A stretch of DNA of 36,424 nucleotides from Richelia sp. CSU_2_1 (GTDB lineage: Bacteria > Cyanobacteriota > Cyanobacteriia > Cyanobacteriales > Microcoleaceae), in assembly GCA_012034575.1 (NCBI GenBank), contig JAAUPF010000055.1, positions 1-36,424 of the forward strand, given 5' to 3'. Position 1 is the first letter of the stretch, and each line of letters begins with the position of its first letter. The notes below the pieces were generated by a model. The model ran no database searches and had not been told where the DNA came from. It worked only from the letters and a program-made list of their open reading frames with translations. Made by a program: the position numbers and the translations under genes. This document shows, in pieces, positions 25,367-32,967 of the stretch.

Positions 25367-26431
25367 ATGTCAAATAAACTGGGCTTGCCAGAAAAGAACC
25401 TCGAAAAAACCTCACAGATTTCGGAGTTAGATAATTTAGATCGCGGTTTAAAACCTCTCGATGAAATCAGGATCGTTTCGGCAAAGCGGGAAAGTGCGCT
25501 CACGGGCAAATCAGCTCAAAACAAAAATGATTTTTGGACGGTGGTTGCGCTGTTGGTGGCAATGACTGCTGTGTCTTTTGCAGCTATTTTTATCAGGTTT
25601 AGCGAACAGGAACTTAGTGCGAATGCTACTGTGTTTAACCGTTTGTGGATCGCGACAGTTGTATTTGCAATTTGGAACGGTGTTAGTGCTGCGCGCCGCC
25701 GGATTTCTGGGGATGAAATTGCAGGTCGATCGAGCTACACTCTGAAGGATTTGATGCTGTTGGTGGCTGTCGGTGTGGTTTCTACTACTTCTTTGCTTTT
25801 CTGGGCTTGGTCGCTAACTCAAACTAATGTGGCAAGTTCTACTTTACTGCGCAATTTCACGCCTTTGTTTACTACATTGGGCAGTTGGCTGCTGTTTGGC
25901 AGGTGTTTTGACAGCAGATTTTTAGTAGGAATGACAGTTGCTTTAGCAGGTGCAGGCGCGATCGGACTTCAGGATTTGCAAATTGCTGGAGACAATCTGG
26001 TTGGGGATTGTGCAGCTCTTTTAGCGGCGATGTTCTATGCAGGTAATATGTTAATTGTCGAAAACTTGCGATCGAAGTTTCCGGCGACAATTATATCAAT
26101 GTGGCGGTGCGTTGTTGGCAGTGTTTTAATTTTGCCTCTAGTGCTGCTTGCGGGCGATCGAGTTTTCCCTTATTCTTGGCAGGGATGGCTGGCTGCGATC
26201 GCTCTGGGTGTAATTTGCCAAGCTATCGGTCAAGGACTTTTAACCCACAGTCTCGGACGTTTGTCGTCGGGATTTGTCGGTCTGGTTCTGCTGTTAGAAC
26301 CAGCGTTTACCGCAATCCTAGCTTGGCTGCTGTTTTCGGAAAGTTTGAGTTTGTTAAAATTGCTGTATTTTGCTGTGGTTTTGTGCGGCATATATTTGGC
26401 AAAATCCAGCAAATCGATCGATAAAAAATGA
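25367..26431 (+). CDS. EamA (DMT) family transporter
   Basis: 354-aa membrane protein with a polar N-terminal 60 residues and ten hydrophobic segments forming two EamA domains. The first (about 65-200) includes FAAIFIRFSEQELSANATVF and STTSLLFWAWSLTQTNVASS. The second (about 210-345) includes LVGDCAALLAAMFYAGNML and FVGLVLLLEPAFTAILAWLL. It is a likely small-metabolite exporter; the substrate is unknown. Its stop overlaps the next ATG (ATGA at 26428-26431), so the two genes are probably co-transcribed. Confidence 0.9.
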   Translation: MSNKLGLPEKNLEKTSQISELDNLDRGLKPLDEIRIVSAKRESALTGKSAQNKNDFWTVVALLVAMTAVSFAAIFIRFSEQELSANATVFNRLWIATVVFAIWNGVSAARRRISGDEIAGRSSYTLKDLMLLVAVGVVSTTSLLFWAWSLTQTNVASSTLLRNFTPLFTTLGSWLLFGRCFDSRFLVGMTVALAGAGAIGLQDLQIAGDNLVGDCAALLAAMFYAGNMLIVENLRSKFPATIISMWRCVVGSVLILPLVLLAGDRVFPYSWQGWLAAIALGVICQAIGQGLLTHSLGRLSSGFVGLVLLLEPAFTAILAWLLFSESLSLLKLLYFAVVLCGIYLAKSSKSIDKK

Positions 26432-27629
26432 AGCAAAAAGGAAAAATATTTGACATGGTTGCCACGCAAATTAGTCCGAATCGCTTGCATTACGACTTTA
26501 GTTTGTTGCCTCAATATTTAGAGGTATTATTTGTGAAATTGCGGATTGCGGTTGTGTTCGGCGGCAACTGCGATCGCGAAGGTTCGGTAATTTACAAAAC
26601 TCACAACCCGCGATCGTGGAAAAGTTACGAAGTAGTCGCGCGCGAGATCGCAGCAGCTTTAGCAGAAATAGGCTGCAAGCAAGTATTTGTGATGCCCGAT
26701 GACATGAATTTGCCGGAAAAACTCAAACGAGAAAACATCCATTTAGTGTGGCTGAATACGGGTGGCGTGCAGGGATACAATCCTGTTTGTCACACTCCGG
26801 CTTTGTTAGAAATGCTGGGGATGCCCTATGTCGGTCACAATCCTTTGAATAGCTCAACTTTAGATAACAAACACGCTTTTAAACGGGAATTGGAATCGGT
26901 AGGAATTAAAACTGCGCCGTTTGTAACTTGGCATCCTTCTCAGGGAATTTTGCAACCTAATTTGCAGCAGCGTTTTGCGATCGCTTTTGGCGACTATCGA
27001 GGGCCTTTTGTCGTGAAACCAGTATCTGGCCGCGCTTCGCTGCAAGTCCATTTTGTCGAAAAAATTGAGGGTTTGTCTCAGGCTGTTGCGGAGGTTCACC
27101 GCACAACTCACAATACTGCGTTGATTGAAAAGTATTTGCCGGGGCGCGAGTTTTGCGTGGCGGTTTGCGGCTACGTTACTTATGCGAAAGGCAGTTTTTC
27201 TAAGAATACCAAACCGTTTGCTTTTTCGACGATGGAACGAGTTCTGGAGCCGGATGAGCGCATTTTACATCGATGGATAAAAAGGCGATTACGGCCGATC
27301 GCGCGCGGCTGATGGGCGCAGAGGAAGCGGAATTAAAGCAGGAGTTAATCGATTTGGCTCGCAAAATTTATTGGGAGTTTAGTTTGAATAGTTTGGTGCG
27401 GATTGATATTAGGAATGATGCGAATGGAGAACTTTATGTTTTGGAGGCAAATCCGAAACCGGATCTGAAACGTCCGGCAGAAAATGTGACGAGTTTGGTA
27501 GCTTTGGGTTTGGCGGAATACGGGATGAGTTATAACGATTTAATTTTGAGTTTGTTGGCGGACAGGTTGGATTATTTGCTGACGCAGCACGGGGATATTA
27601 TTCCTCATATTGTGGAGTTGCTTCATTGA
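26428..27629 (+). pseudogene. D-alanine-D-alanine ligase-like ATP-grasp protein, frameshifted
   Basis: The first part (to 27312) begins with RIAVVFGGNCDREGSVIYKT and continues through GMPYVGHNPLNSSTLDNKHA and the ATP-grasp central strands GPFVVKPVSGRASLQVHF and ALIEKYLPGREFCVAV. The second part (from about 27267) holds the metal-binding end RIDIRNDANGELYVLEANPK (D, E and N ligands). Adding one T to the T4 run at 27263-27266 joins them: ERI-FTSM-DKKAITADRARL, giving 400 aa overall. The native start may be GTG near 26533 (VKLRIAVVFGG) rather than ATG 26428. Ddl-type enzymes ligate D-Ala or related substrates. The substrate loop here (NCDREGSV) is unlike classical Ddl, so another substrate is possible. 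Either a recent pseudogene or a sequence error. Confidence 0.8.
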
Positions 27630-27718
27630 TCTGGCTGGTTCGGAGCGGGTTTTTCAGGTAATTTTTTAGATCGAGATACTTGTTAAAACTCACCCTTTGG
27701 TATCTTTAAAAAATGCGG

Positions 27719-27900
27719 GCGATCGCATTTCTTTGGTGGGTGGGGGCGGGTTTTTGAGATTGTTAATTATTGCCAAGTATGGTTGGTGAACCCGCCCCTA
27801 CAGGATACGGCGATCGTATTTCTTTGGTGGGGCGGGGGCGGGTTTTTGAGATTGTTGGAAGGAATTCAAGATGGTTGGTGAACCCGCCCCTACAGGATTT
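27719..27900. repeat. tandem pair of GGGGCGGGTTT palindromic repeats (copies E and F)
   Basis: Two copies with a 91-bp period, each reading gcgatcg-atttctttggtgg, then gggcgggtttttgagattgt, a variable loop, then ggttggtgaacccgccccta caggat. Arms are nearly identical while the loops differ. Fills most of the 27630-27913 gap. Confidence 0.8.
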
Positions 27901-27913
27901 GGTATTATGCTTT

Positions 27914-28357
27914 TTAATCAAAAGCATTTTTGATACTGTCAACAGCCTTTTCGACAGCATTCTTTGTGTTATCTACTGCTTTTTGAGTGCGGGCGGCATC
28001 TTCTTCTGCTCTTTTTTCAATTGTAGCAGCATCTTTTTTAGCTTTGCGTTCTGCAACACTGCCGTCCTCTGTCGATCGATCGACTTTAGCAGCATTTTTC
28101 TTGGCTGTTCGCTCTACTTTGTCTGCGGTATCTCTGATAAAATCTTTGGTGTTTGCAGTATCTTCACTGACTTTGCTTTTAACTCGATCGCCCGTATCTG
28201 CTGCTAAGATAGAGTTAGTAAAAGGAGCAGCCATTGCTGGGGCGACAGGCAAAAATGCACCCTGCCAAACAAAGGCGATCGCCGACAAGTAAAATAGAGT
28301 TGCAGCGAGCCAACGTCCCGCCCTCGAAAGCCCTTTGGTAAAGTTATGCAGTTTCAT
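27914..28357 (-). CDS. secreted helical repeat protein (LEA-like), unknown function
   Basis: 147-aa protein from ATG 28357. It has a signal peptide (residues about 18-43, LAATLFYLSAIAFVWQGAFL to APAMA). The mature part is highly charged and Ala/Lys/Asp/Glu-rich with 11-residue-like periodicity (DKVERTAKKNAAKVDRS, ERKAKKDAATIEKRAEEDAA). This resembles late-embryogenesis-abundant-like or apolipoprotein-like helices seen in cyanobacterial stress proteins. Function unknown; a role in stress or envelope protection is only a guess. The frame extends to TTG 28366, which is less likely. Confidence 0.75.
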   Translation of the reverse strand: MKLHNFTKGLSRAGRWLAATLFYLSAIAFVWQGAFLPVAPAMAAPFTNSILAADTGDRVKSKVSEDTANTKDFIRDTADKVERTAKKNAAKVDRSTEDGSVAERKAKKDAATIEKRAEEDAARTQKAVDNTKNAVEKAVDSIKNAFD

Positions 28358-28442
28358 AGAATACAATTTCCATGTGGTTTAGCATTCTATTTGTACTTTA
28401 TTTGACTCCTGGTTCCAATCGCTCCCCAGATAGAGGTTTTCG

Positions 28443-28455
28443 AGCAATTATTGCT
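28443..28455. promoter_or_regulatory. AGCAAT-T-ATTGCT palindrome upstream of the ABC permease
   Basis: A perfect 6-1-6 inverted repeat about 140 bp before the permease start, in a non-coding stretch. Could be an operator; the binding protein is unknown. Confidence 0.3.
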
Positions 28456-28593
28456 AGCAAAATTCATTATTTTGATAGATTGAATGCGGCCGTTCTTTTA
28501 TGCGTGCGGCCCGATTTTGGGCAACATATAGCTTTGGCATCCAGTAATTGTAGGGCGCGCGCCGCGCACCCGATCGCGTATTGAGGTAATTAA

Positions 28594-29433
28594 ATGTTAA
28601 ATTTGCTAATTGAGCCACTACAATTTGAGTTTATGAGAAATGCGATCGCCACTGGCGTTTTGCTGGGAATTCTCTGTGCGGTTGTCGGCTCTTATTTAAT
28701 CGTACAGCAAATGGGAATGATGGTTGACACGATCGCCCATTCGGTTTTAGCGGGATTGCCAGTTGCTTTTTCTTTAGGTTTCAATATTTCGATCGGCGCT
28801 TTTATTTCGGGAATTATCAGCGCTGCAATTATGGTGTGGATTCAGTCGCGATCGCGCATTAAGATTGATGCAATTATGGCATTAATTTTATCGACATTTT
28901 TGGCAATTAGCGTGACGCTGATTAGCGTGCTGCGGACGACAAAGTTAGACCTTGATGGCTTCTTATTTGGAAATATTTTATCAGTTGCACCGTCAGACTT
29001 GCAGCAAACATTTATCGTTACTGCGATCGTGCTGGTAGCAGTTAAACTATTTTACAAGGAATTGCTATTTTATACTTTCGATCCGCTGGGAGCCCAAGCT
29101 AGCGGTTTGCCTGTAAACTGGATTTATTTGGGGATGATTTCGGCGATGACGCTGACAATTGTGGCGAGTTTGCAAACCGTGGGGGCGCTGTTAGTAATTT
29201 CGCTGTTAATCGGGCCGGGAATTACGGCGTATTTGTTGGTGAAAGAACTGCATTTAATGATGGGAGTGGGCGCGATCGTCGGGGTGGCAGCAAGCGCGAT
29301 CGGGATGTATTTAAGTTATTATTTGAATGTGCCTTCTGGAGCGGCGATCGTCCTGGTTGTTTTTGGGTTATTTGTGCTAGCTTTGCTGTTGAGTCCCAGT
29401 CAAGGAATTTTGACCGGGAAGAAGGGAGAGTAA
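28594..29433 (+). CDS. metal ABC transporter permease (ABC-3 family, ZnuB/MntB type)
   Basis: 279-aa inner-membrane permease with about eight hydrophobic segments. Family blocks: FMRNAIATGVLLGILCAVVGSYLIVQQMGMMVDTIAHSVLAGLPVAF near residues 10-55, a central LFYKELLFYTFDPLGAQASG that docks with the ATPase, and VASLQTVGALLVISLLIGPGITAYLL near 190-215. It imports Zn or Mn with an ATPase and a binding protein. Neither partner gene is adjacent on the visible side, so they lie elsewhere. GAGGT precedes the ATG by about 7 nt. Nearby CobW and a Zur-like site favour zinc. Its TAA stop sits within a 50-bp tandem repeat. Confidence 0.9.
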   Translation: MLNLLIEPLQFEFMRNAIATGVLLGILCAVVGSYLIVQQMGMMVDTIAHSVLAGLPVAFSLGFNISIGAFISGIISAAIMVWIQSRSRIKIDAIMALILSTFLAISVTLISVLRTTKLDLDGFLFGNILSVAPSDLQQTFIVTAIVLVAVKLFYKELLFYTFDPLGAQASGLPVNWIYLGMISAMTLTIVASLQTVGALLVISLLIGPGITAYLLVKELHLMMGVGAIVGVAASAIGMYLSYYLNVPSGAAIVLVVFGLFVLALLLSPSQGILTGKKGE

Positions 29434-29528
29434 TATCTTATTTAGTAAGGTGCGCACTGCGCACCCTACATATATAGTAGTAATATCTTATTTAGTAAGG
29501 TGCGCACTGCGCACCCTACATATATAGT
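29429..29528. repeat. two tandem 50-bp repeats with GGTGCGC palindrome
   Basis: Two identical 50-bp units (29429-29478 and 29479-29528), each with agtaatatcttatttagtaa, then GGTGCGC-ACT-GCGCACC and ctacatatat. The first unit starts inside the permease stop codon. The 7-3-7 palindromes may act as transcription end signals between the convergent permease and WD40 genes. Confidence 0.9.
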
Positions 29529-29571
29529 AAGTGCGTACTTCAAGACGCACCTTATTGTTTGTGTTGTTGCC

Positions 29572-30633
29572 TCATTTCTGCATCTTGTTAAAGCCTTTTC
29601 CCCGCATAGATTTTGACCAAACCAGCAACTCGCCATTATCGCCGCCGGCTGCTAGAAATTGACCGTCAGGATGCCAAGCAAGACAGGAAAAACCCCTTTG
29701 AACACCCTCAAGAATTTGCAGCAATTGTTCGGCTTCGTACCACAAACAAAGTTGACCGTCTTCGGAGGCGGAAGCTAATAAAAATGTCTGGGGTTGAAAA
29801 GCAATCGCCCTGACAACTTTTTCGTGTACTTCCAACGCCCAACCTTCCCAACCGATACTTTCATCGGCTTGTCTTTCCCACAAGGCAATTCCTTCAGAAC
29901 TCGCAGCAGCTAATAAAGGCGCGCCTAATGAATTAGTTTTATCCGACCAAGCTAATTGCCTAACTTTGCCGGGAAAACCCTGCATTACCCAAGGTTGAGA
30001 ATTTCCCCATTCGTTGACAATTAGAGTATTGTCCATATTGCCGCAGGCTAAATATTGCCCTGACGGCGACCAAGAAACTGCACCTGTTGCAGATGGTACA
30101 GACAAAAAATGCGGGTCTTCATCCCAGTCTTCACCGTTCCAAACTTTTACACCTTGATAGCCGCTAATTGCCAGATATTTAACAACCGGATGCCACGCTA
30201 AATCTAGCACCGAGGATGAGTCGAAATTCAGGGTTACTTCAACTGTATTTTCCTCAGCATTCCAAACTTGCACGCAGCGACCCATACTGAATGCTAATTG
30301 GTTGCAATTGTGATTCCAAGCTAATTTGTCAACCCACACGCGCTTGTTGTCCAAATCGGCAATTAATTCCCCAGAATTAACGCGCCAAATTCGCACTTTT
30401 CCGTCTTGTCCCCCCGCAGCTAAGAATTGGCTGTCTGAGGAAAAAGACAAGCAATCTGTTGACTTACCCGTAGCTGTTTGCAGCGGCCGCAAGGACAATT
30501 CATTCATTGCCCCTACAGTTCCTAACATCACTTCGCCGGCGGCGGAAGAGATTGCTAAAGTTTTGCCGTCGGGTGACCAAGTAACGGCGGTTACGTAGTC
30601 AGATAGGATTTCTTTAGCGTGGAATTGCAGCAT
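29572..30633 (-). CDS. WD40 repeat protein
   Basis: 353-aa beta-propeller made of about seven WD40 repeats (AVTWSPDGKTLAISSAAG, DCLSFSSDSQFLAAGGQDGK, AVSWSPSGQYLACGNMDN, AIAFQPQTFLLASASEDGQ, CLAWHPDGQFLAAGGDNG). The frame is open to 30771, but the extra N-terminal stretch overlaps the CobW gene and does not look like protein. ATG 30633 (MLQFHAKEILSDYVTAVTWS) starts right at the first blade and is preferred. It follows CobW by 38 bp on the same strand, so they likely form an operon under the Zur-like site. Its role may be scaffolding in metal handling; this is inference from context. Confidence 0.9.
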   Translation of the reverse strand: MLQFHAKEILSDYVTAVTWSPDGKTLAISSAAGEVMLGTVGAMNELSLRPLQTATGKSTDCLSFSSDSQFLAAGGQDGKVRIWRVNSGELIADLDNKRVWVDKLAWNHNCNQLAFSMGRCVQVWNAEENTVEVTLNFDSSSVLDLAWHPVVKYLAISGYQGVKVWNGEDWDEDPHFLSVPSATGAVSWSPSGQYLACGNMDNTLIVNEWGNSQPWVMQGFPGKVRQLAWSDKTNSLGAPLLAAASSEGIALWERQADESIGWEGWALEVHEKVVRAIAFQPQTFLLASASEDGQLCLWYEAEQLLQILEGVQRGFSCLAWHPDGQFLAAGGDNGELLVWSKSMRGKGFNKMQK

Positions 30634-30671
30634 TAATTCGCTTCTGCTGGTCTTTTTTTTGCCAGTTTGTT

Positions 30672-31655
30672 TTAAACCAGACACTTGCGGAAATCCTCTG
30701 TTAATTGAGCGGCATTTAAGTTGCGGCCGATGAATACAAGCTCGTTTTTCGGAGTTTCGGTTGCTTTCCAAGCTCGATCGGGCTTGCCATCAAACAGCAT
30801 ATGGACTCCTTGAAACACAAATCTCCGGTTGTCTCCAGCCATGTTTAAAATGCCTTTTGTCCGAAAGATATCCGGGCCTTTTGTCCGCAGCAATTCGCCG
30901 ATCCAATCGCTGAATTTGTTGCCGTCGATCGTACCGGATTCGACTATTGCTACGGAAGTTACTGTTTCGTCATGTTCGTGGGCGTGCTCTTCCAAAAAAT
31001 CTGGTTCGATTTCTAAAGCTCGGTTCAAATCGAAGGCTTTAACTCCTAACAAAGCATCCATTTCTAGATCGGCATTGCGGGTGCGGTAGATTTTTGCCAT
31101 TGCATTCATGCTGCGAATCCGTCTTTCTAGTTCCGCTAACTCTTCGGGAGTAACTAAATCGGTTTTGTTGAGCAAAACTACGTCAGCGAAGGCAATTTGT
31201 TCTTGGGCTTCGTCTGCATCCCAGTGCTGGTGGATGTGTTTGGCATCGACTACAGTAACAACTGCATCCAGCAGCATTTTGTCCCGCATATCTTCGTCTA
31301 CAAAAAATGTTTGAATTACGGGTGCGGGGTCTGCTACGCCCGTGGTTTCGATGACGAGGTGGTCGAATTTGTCGCGCCGCTTCATTAAGTTGCCGATAAT
31401 GCGAATTAAGTCGCCGCGAACCGTACAGCAAATGCAGCCGTTGTTCATCTCGAAAATTTCTTCGTCGGCATCAATTATCAGTTGGTTGTCGATACCCACT
31501 TCGCCGAATTCGTTGACGATGACAGCAACTTTTTTGCCGTGCTCGTGGGTTAAAATGCGGTTGAGTAACGTAGTTTTGCCTGCACCCAGATAGCCCGTGA
31601 GAACAGTTACGGGAATTGATTCGGAAATTGATTCGATCGCGACCGCCGTCACCAT
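30672..31655 (-). CDS. CobW/ZNG1-type GTP-binding metallochaperone
   Basis: 327-aa G3E-family GTPase. Walker A is GYLGAGKTT at residues 21-29; the metal-binding CICC is at 74-77 (NNGCICCTVRGDL); switch and Walker B-like ETTGVADPAP is near 105; the guanine-specificity motif is NKTD near 163. A His-rich stretch EEHAHEHDE lies before the C-terminal CobW_C domain. Members of this family transfer zinc or cobalt to client proteins. In Anabaena, CobW-type genes are known targets of Zur repression. A Zur-like inverted repeat lies about 25 bp upstream of the ATG, consistent with expression under zinc limitation. Confidence 0.93.
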   Translation of the reverse strand: MVTAVAIESISESIPVTVLTGYLGAGKTTLLNRILTHEHGKKVAVIVNEFGEVGIDNQLIIDADEEIFEMNNGCICCTVRGDLIRIIGNLMKRRDKFDHLVIETTGVADPAPVIQTFFVDEDMRDKMLLDAVVTVVDAKHIHQHWDADEAQEQIAFADVVLLNKTDLVTPEELAELERRIRSMNAMAKIYRTRNADLEMDALLGVKAFDLNRALEIEPDFLEEHAHEHDETVTSVAIVESGTIDGNKFSDWIGELLRTKGPDIFRTKGILNMAGDNRRFVFQGVHMLFDGKPDRAWKATETPKNELVFIGRNLNAAQLTEDFRKCLV

Positions 31656-31679
31656 AACTTTACCTCAAGTATTGTGGAA

Positions 31680-31694
31680 TGATAACCATTGTCG
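31680..31694 (-). promoter_or_regulatory. Zur-like operator upstream of CobW
   Basis: TGATAAC-C-ATTGTCG, an imperfect 7-1-7 inverted repeat close to the cyanobacterial Zur box TGATAAT-n-ATTATCA. Located 25 bp before the CobW start. Zinc-loaded Zur would repress CobW and the following WD40 gene. Confidence 0.6.
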
Positions 31695-31754
31695 GTATTT
31701 TACACCAGCATTGCTGCTAGCAGCAATAATTTAAAAAAATATTAATAAAATCTG

Positions 31755-31787
31755 GTTGGTAATTGGTAATTGGTAATTGGTAATTGT
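31755..31787. repeat. GGTAATT heptamer array
   Basis: Four ggtaatt units between the divergent CobW and 107-aa genes. The remaining 31788-31914 stretch is AT-rich and probably holds the promoter of the plus-strand pair. Confidence 0.85.
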
Positions 31788-31914
31788 TCGTGGAATTTCA
31801 CGTTGTGGAGGGAATAACTCGATCGCCTGCAGCGCGCTCCATGAGAACTGATATAGACAAAATAACTATAGTAAGTTACGATATTAAATCTATACATTAA
31901 ATTTAAAAAACGCC

Positions 31915-32238
31915 ATGACTCAAATTTCTGAAAAGCGACAAGCGTTACGGAAGAGAATCTCTCCCGATCGAATTGTACCGCCAGAAGAATTAGCAAGACG
32001 CAAAGCAGAGAGAACCGAACGGCGTTTGCGCGGTAGGGCAATATTTGAGAGACTTCGACCGGAATTGATCGGCGAGCATTACAATTGGTTTATTGCGATC
32101 GAGCCGGATAGCGAAGAATACTTAATCGACCCCACATTATTAGGCATCGTCCAAAAAATTAAGGAATATTGCAGCGATAAAAATGTGATGCTAACAGCTT
32201 TTCGTCTCAATGAAACTGGAGCCTGCGGTCGAATATGA
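31915..32238 (+). CDS. conserved hypothetical protein paired with retropepsin-like protease
   Basis: 107-aa protein. The first 45 residues are strongly basic and helical (EKRQALRKRISPDRIVPPEE, then LARRKAERTERRLRGRA). The second half (YNWFIAIEPDSEEYLIDPTL) is a compact acidic domain. I recall similar short proteins before aspartyl-protease-like genes in cyanobacteria, but know no function. Its TGA overlaps the ATG of the next gene (ATGA at 32235-32238), so the two are translationally coupled. A toxin-antitoxin-like or protease-adaptor pairing is one possibility. Confidence 0.75.
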   Translation: MTQISEKRQALRKRISPDRIVPPEELARRKAERTERRLRGRAIFERLRPELIGEHYNWFIAIEPDSEEYLIDPTLLGIVQKIKEYCSDKNVMLTAFRLNETGACGRI

Positions 32239-32609
32239 TATCAGGTTGGTTTGGGGAAAACGGAGAGTTGTTTTTTGAGATAGAACTAATTGCCTCGAAT
32301 GGCGATATTTTTCCTGTAGAAGTGATGTTAGATACAGGTTTTACCGCTGGCTATATAGCAATTAATTTTCAAGATATGGAAGCTTTGGAATGGCCGTTAG
32401 TTGAGTCGGATTTCGAGCTGCAGACAGCGCGGGGAGATGCTTTATTTGACATTTATGAAGGTCGGGTAATTGTTGACGGTCAAGAATTTACCGTTCCGGT
32501 TCATGTTGGCGACGAACTCCCGGAGATTTTAATCGGTTCGCAATGGTTAGAAAGTATGCAGTTAGTTGTCAATAAACCAAGGGGAATTTTAACATTAGAA
32601 ATAGTATAG
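32235..32609 (+). CDS. clan AA aspartic protease-like (retropepsin-like) protein
   Basis: 124-aa protein with the single-domain retropepsin pattern. The active-site motif is D-T-G in PVEVMLDTGFTAGYIAI (Asp near residue 33). The flap region follows (TARGDALFDIYEGRVIVDGQ), and the late ILIGSQWLESMQLVV matches the hydrophobic-hydrophobic-G motif before the last strand. Such proteins act as dimers. Substrate unknown. Likely co-expressed with the 107-aa protein. Confidence 0.85.
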   Translation: MISGWFGENGELFFEIELIASNGDIFPVEVMLDTGFTAGYIAINFQDMEALEWPLVESDFELQTARGDALFDIYEGRVIVDGQEFTVPVHVGDELPEILIGSQWLESMQLVVNKPRGILTLEIV

Positions 32610-32621
32610 CATTTTTGGGGT

Positions 32622-32648
32622 AATTGGGAATTGGGAATTGGGAATTGA
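32622..32648. repeat. GGGAATT heptamer array
   Basis: Three to four gggaatt units shortly after the protease stop. Confidence 0.85.
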
Positions 32649-32799
32649 TTGAGAGTTTGCATCATGCCCCGAAAAGAATTGCAATACATAAATTCGTTCT
32701 ACCCAAGCCACTAAGCTCGATCGTGTGTTACAAATTAGAAAGATAAGCGAACCGACATCGATCGACGCAACAACCTAGAGCGTGCTTTCAAAATGGGAG

Positions 32800-32912
32800 A
32801 TCCCCCCCCAGCCCCCCTTAGTAAGGGGGGAGCAAGAGTGTTAAAGTCTCGCTTCTTAAGGGCGACAATAATCTTAAAGTCCCCCTTCTTAAGGGGAATT
32901 TAGGGGGATCGA
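32800..32912. repeat. C-rich palindromic repeats (CCCCCCTTAGTAAGGGGGG family)
   Basis: Two neighbouring elements: C8-AG-C6-TTAGTAA-G6 at 32803-32827, and cccccttcttaaggggaatt then tagggggatcga at about 32880-32910. This is the family inserted in purL and the radical-SAM gene. They fill the gap ahead of the oligopeptidase gene; nothing else was recognised in 32610-32967. Confidence 0.8.
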
Positions 32913-32967
32913 AAATTGAAATTTTTCTGTTCGCTTAAATGTTTTCCACCGATTGCTATAAAATTCC

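Noticed and set aside
28372-28584. 70-codon frame before the ABC permease
   Set aside because: No ribosome-binding site, no protein-like pattern, and its end lies in a GC-rich repeat (gggcgcgcgccgcgcacc).
30634-30771. Upstream extension of the WD40 frame
   Set aside because: It overlaps the CobW coding end, shows no conserved pattern, and the first blade begins right at ATG 30633.
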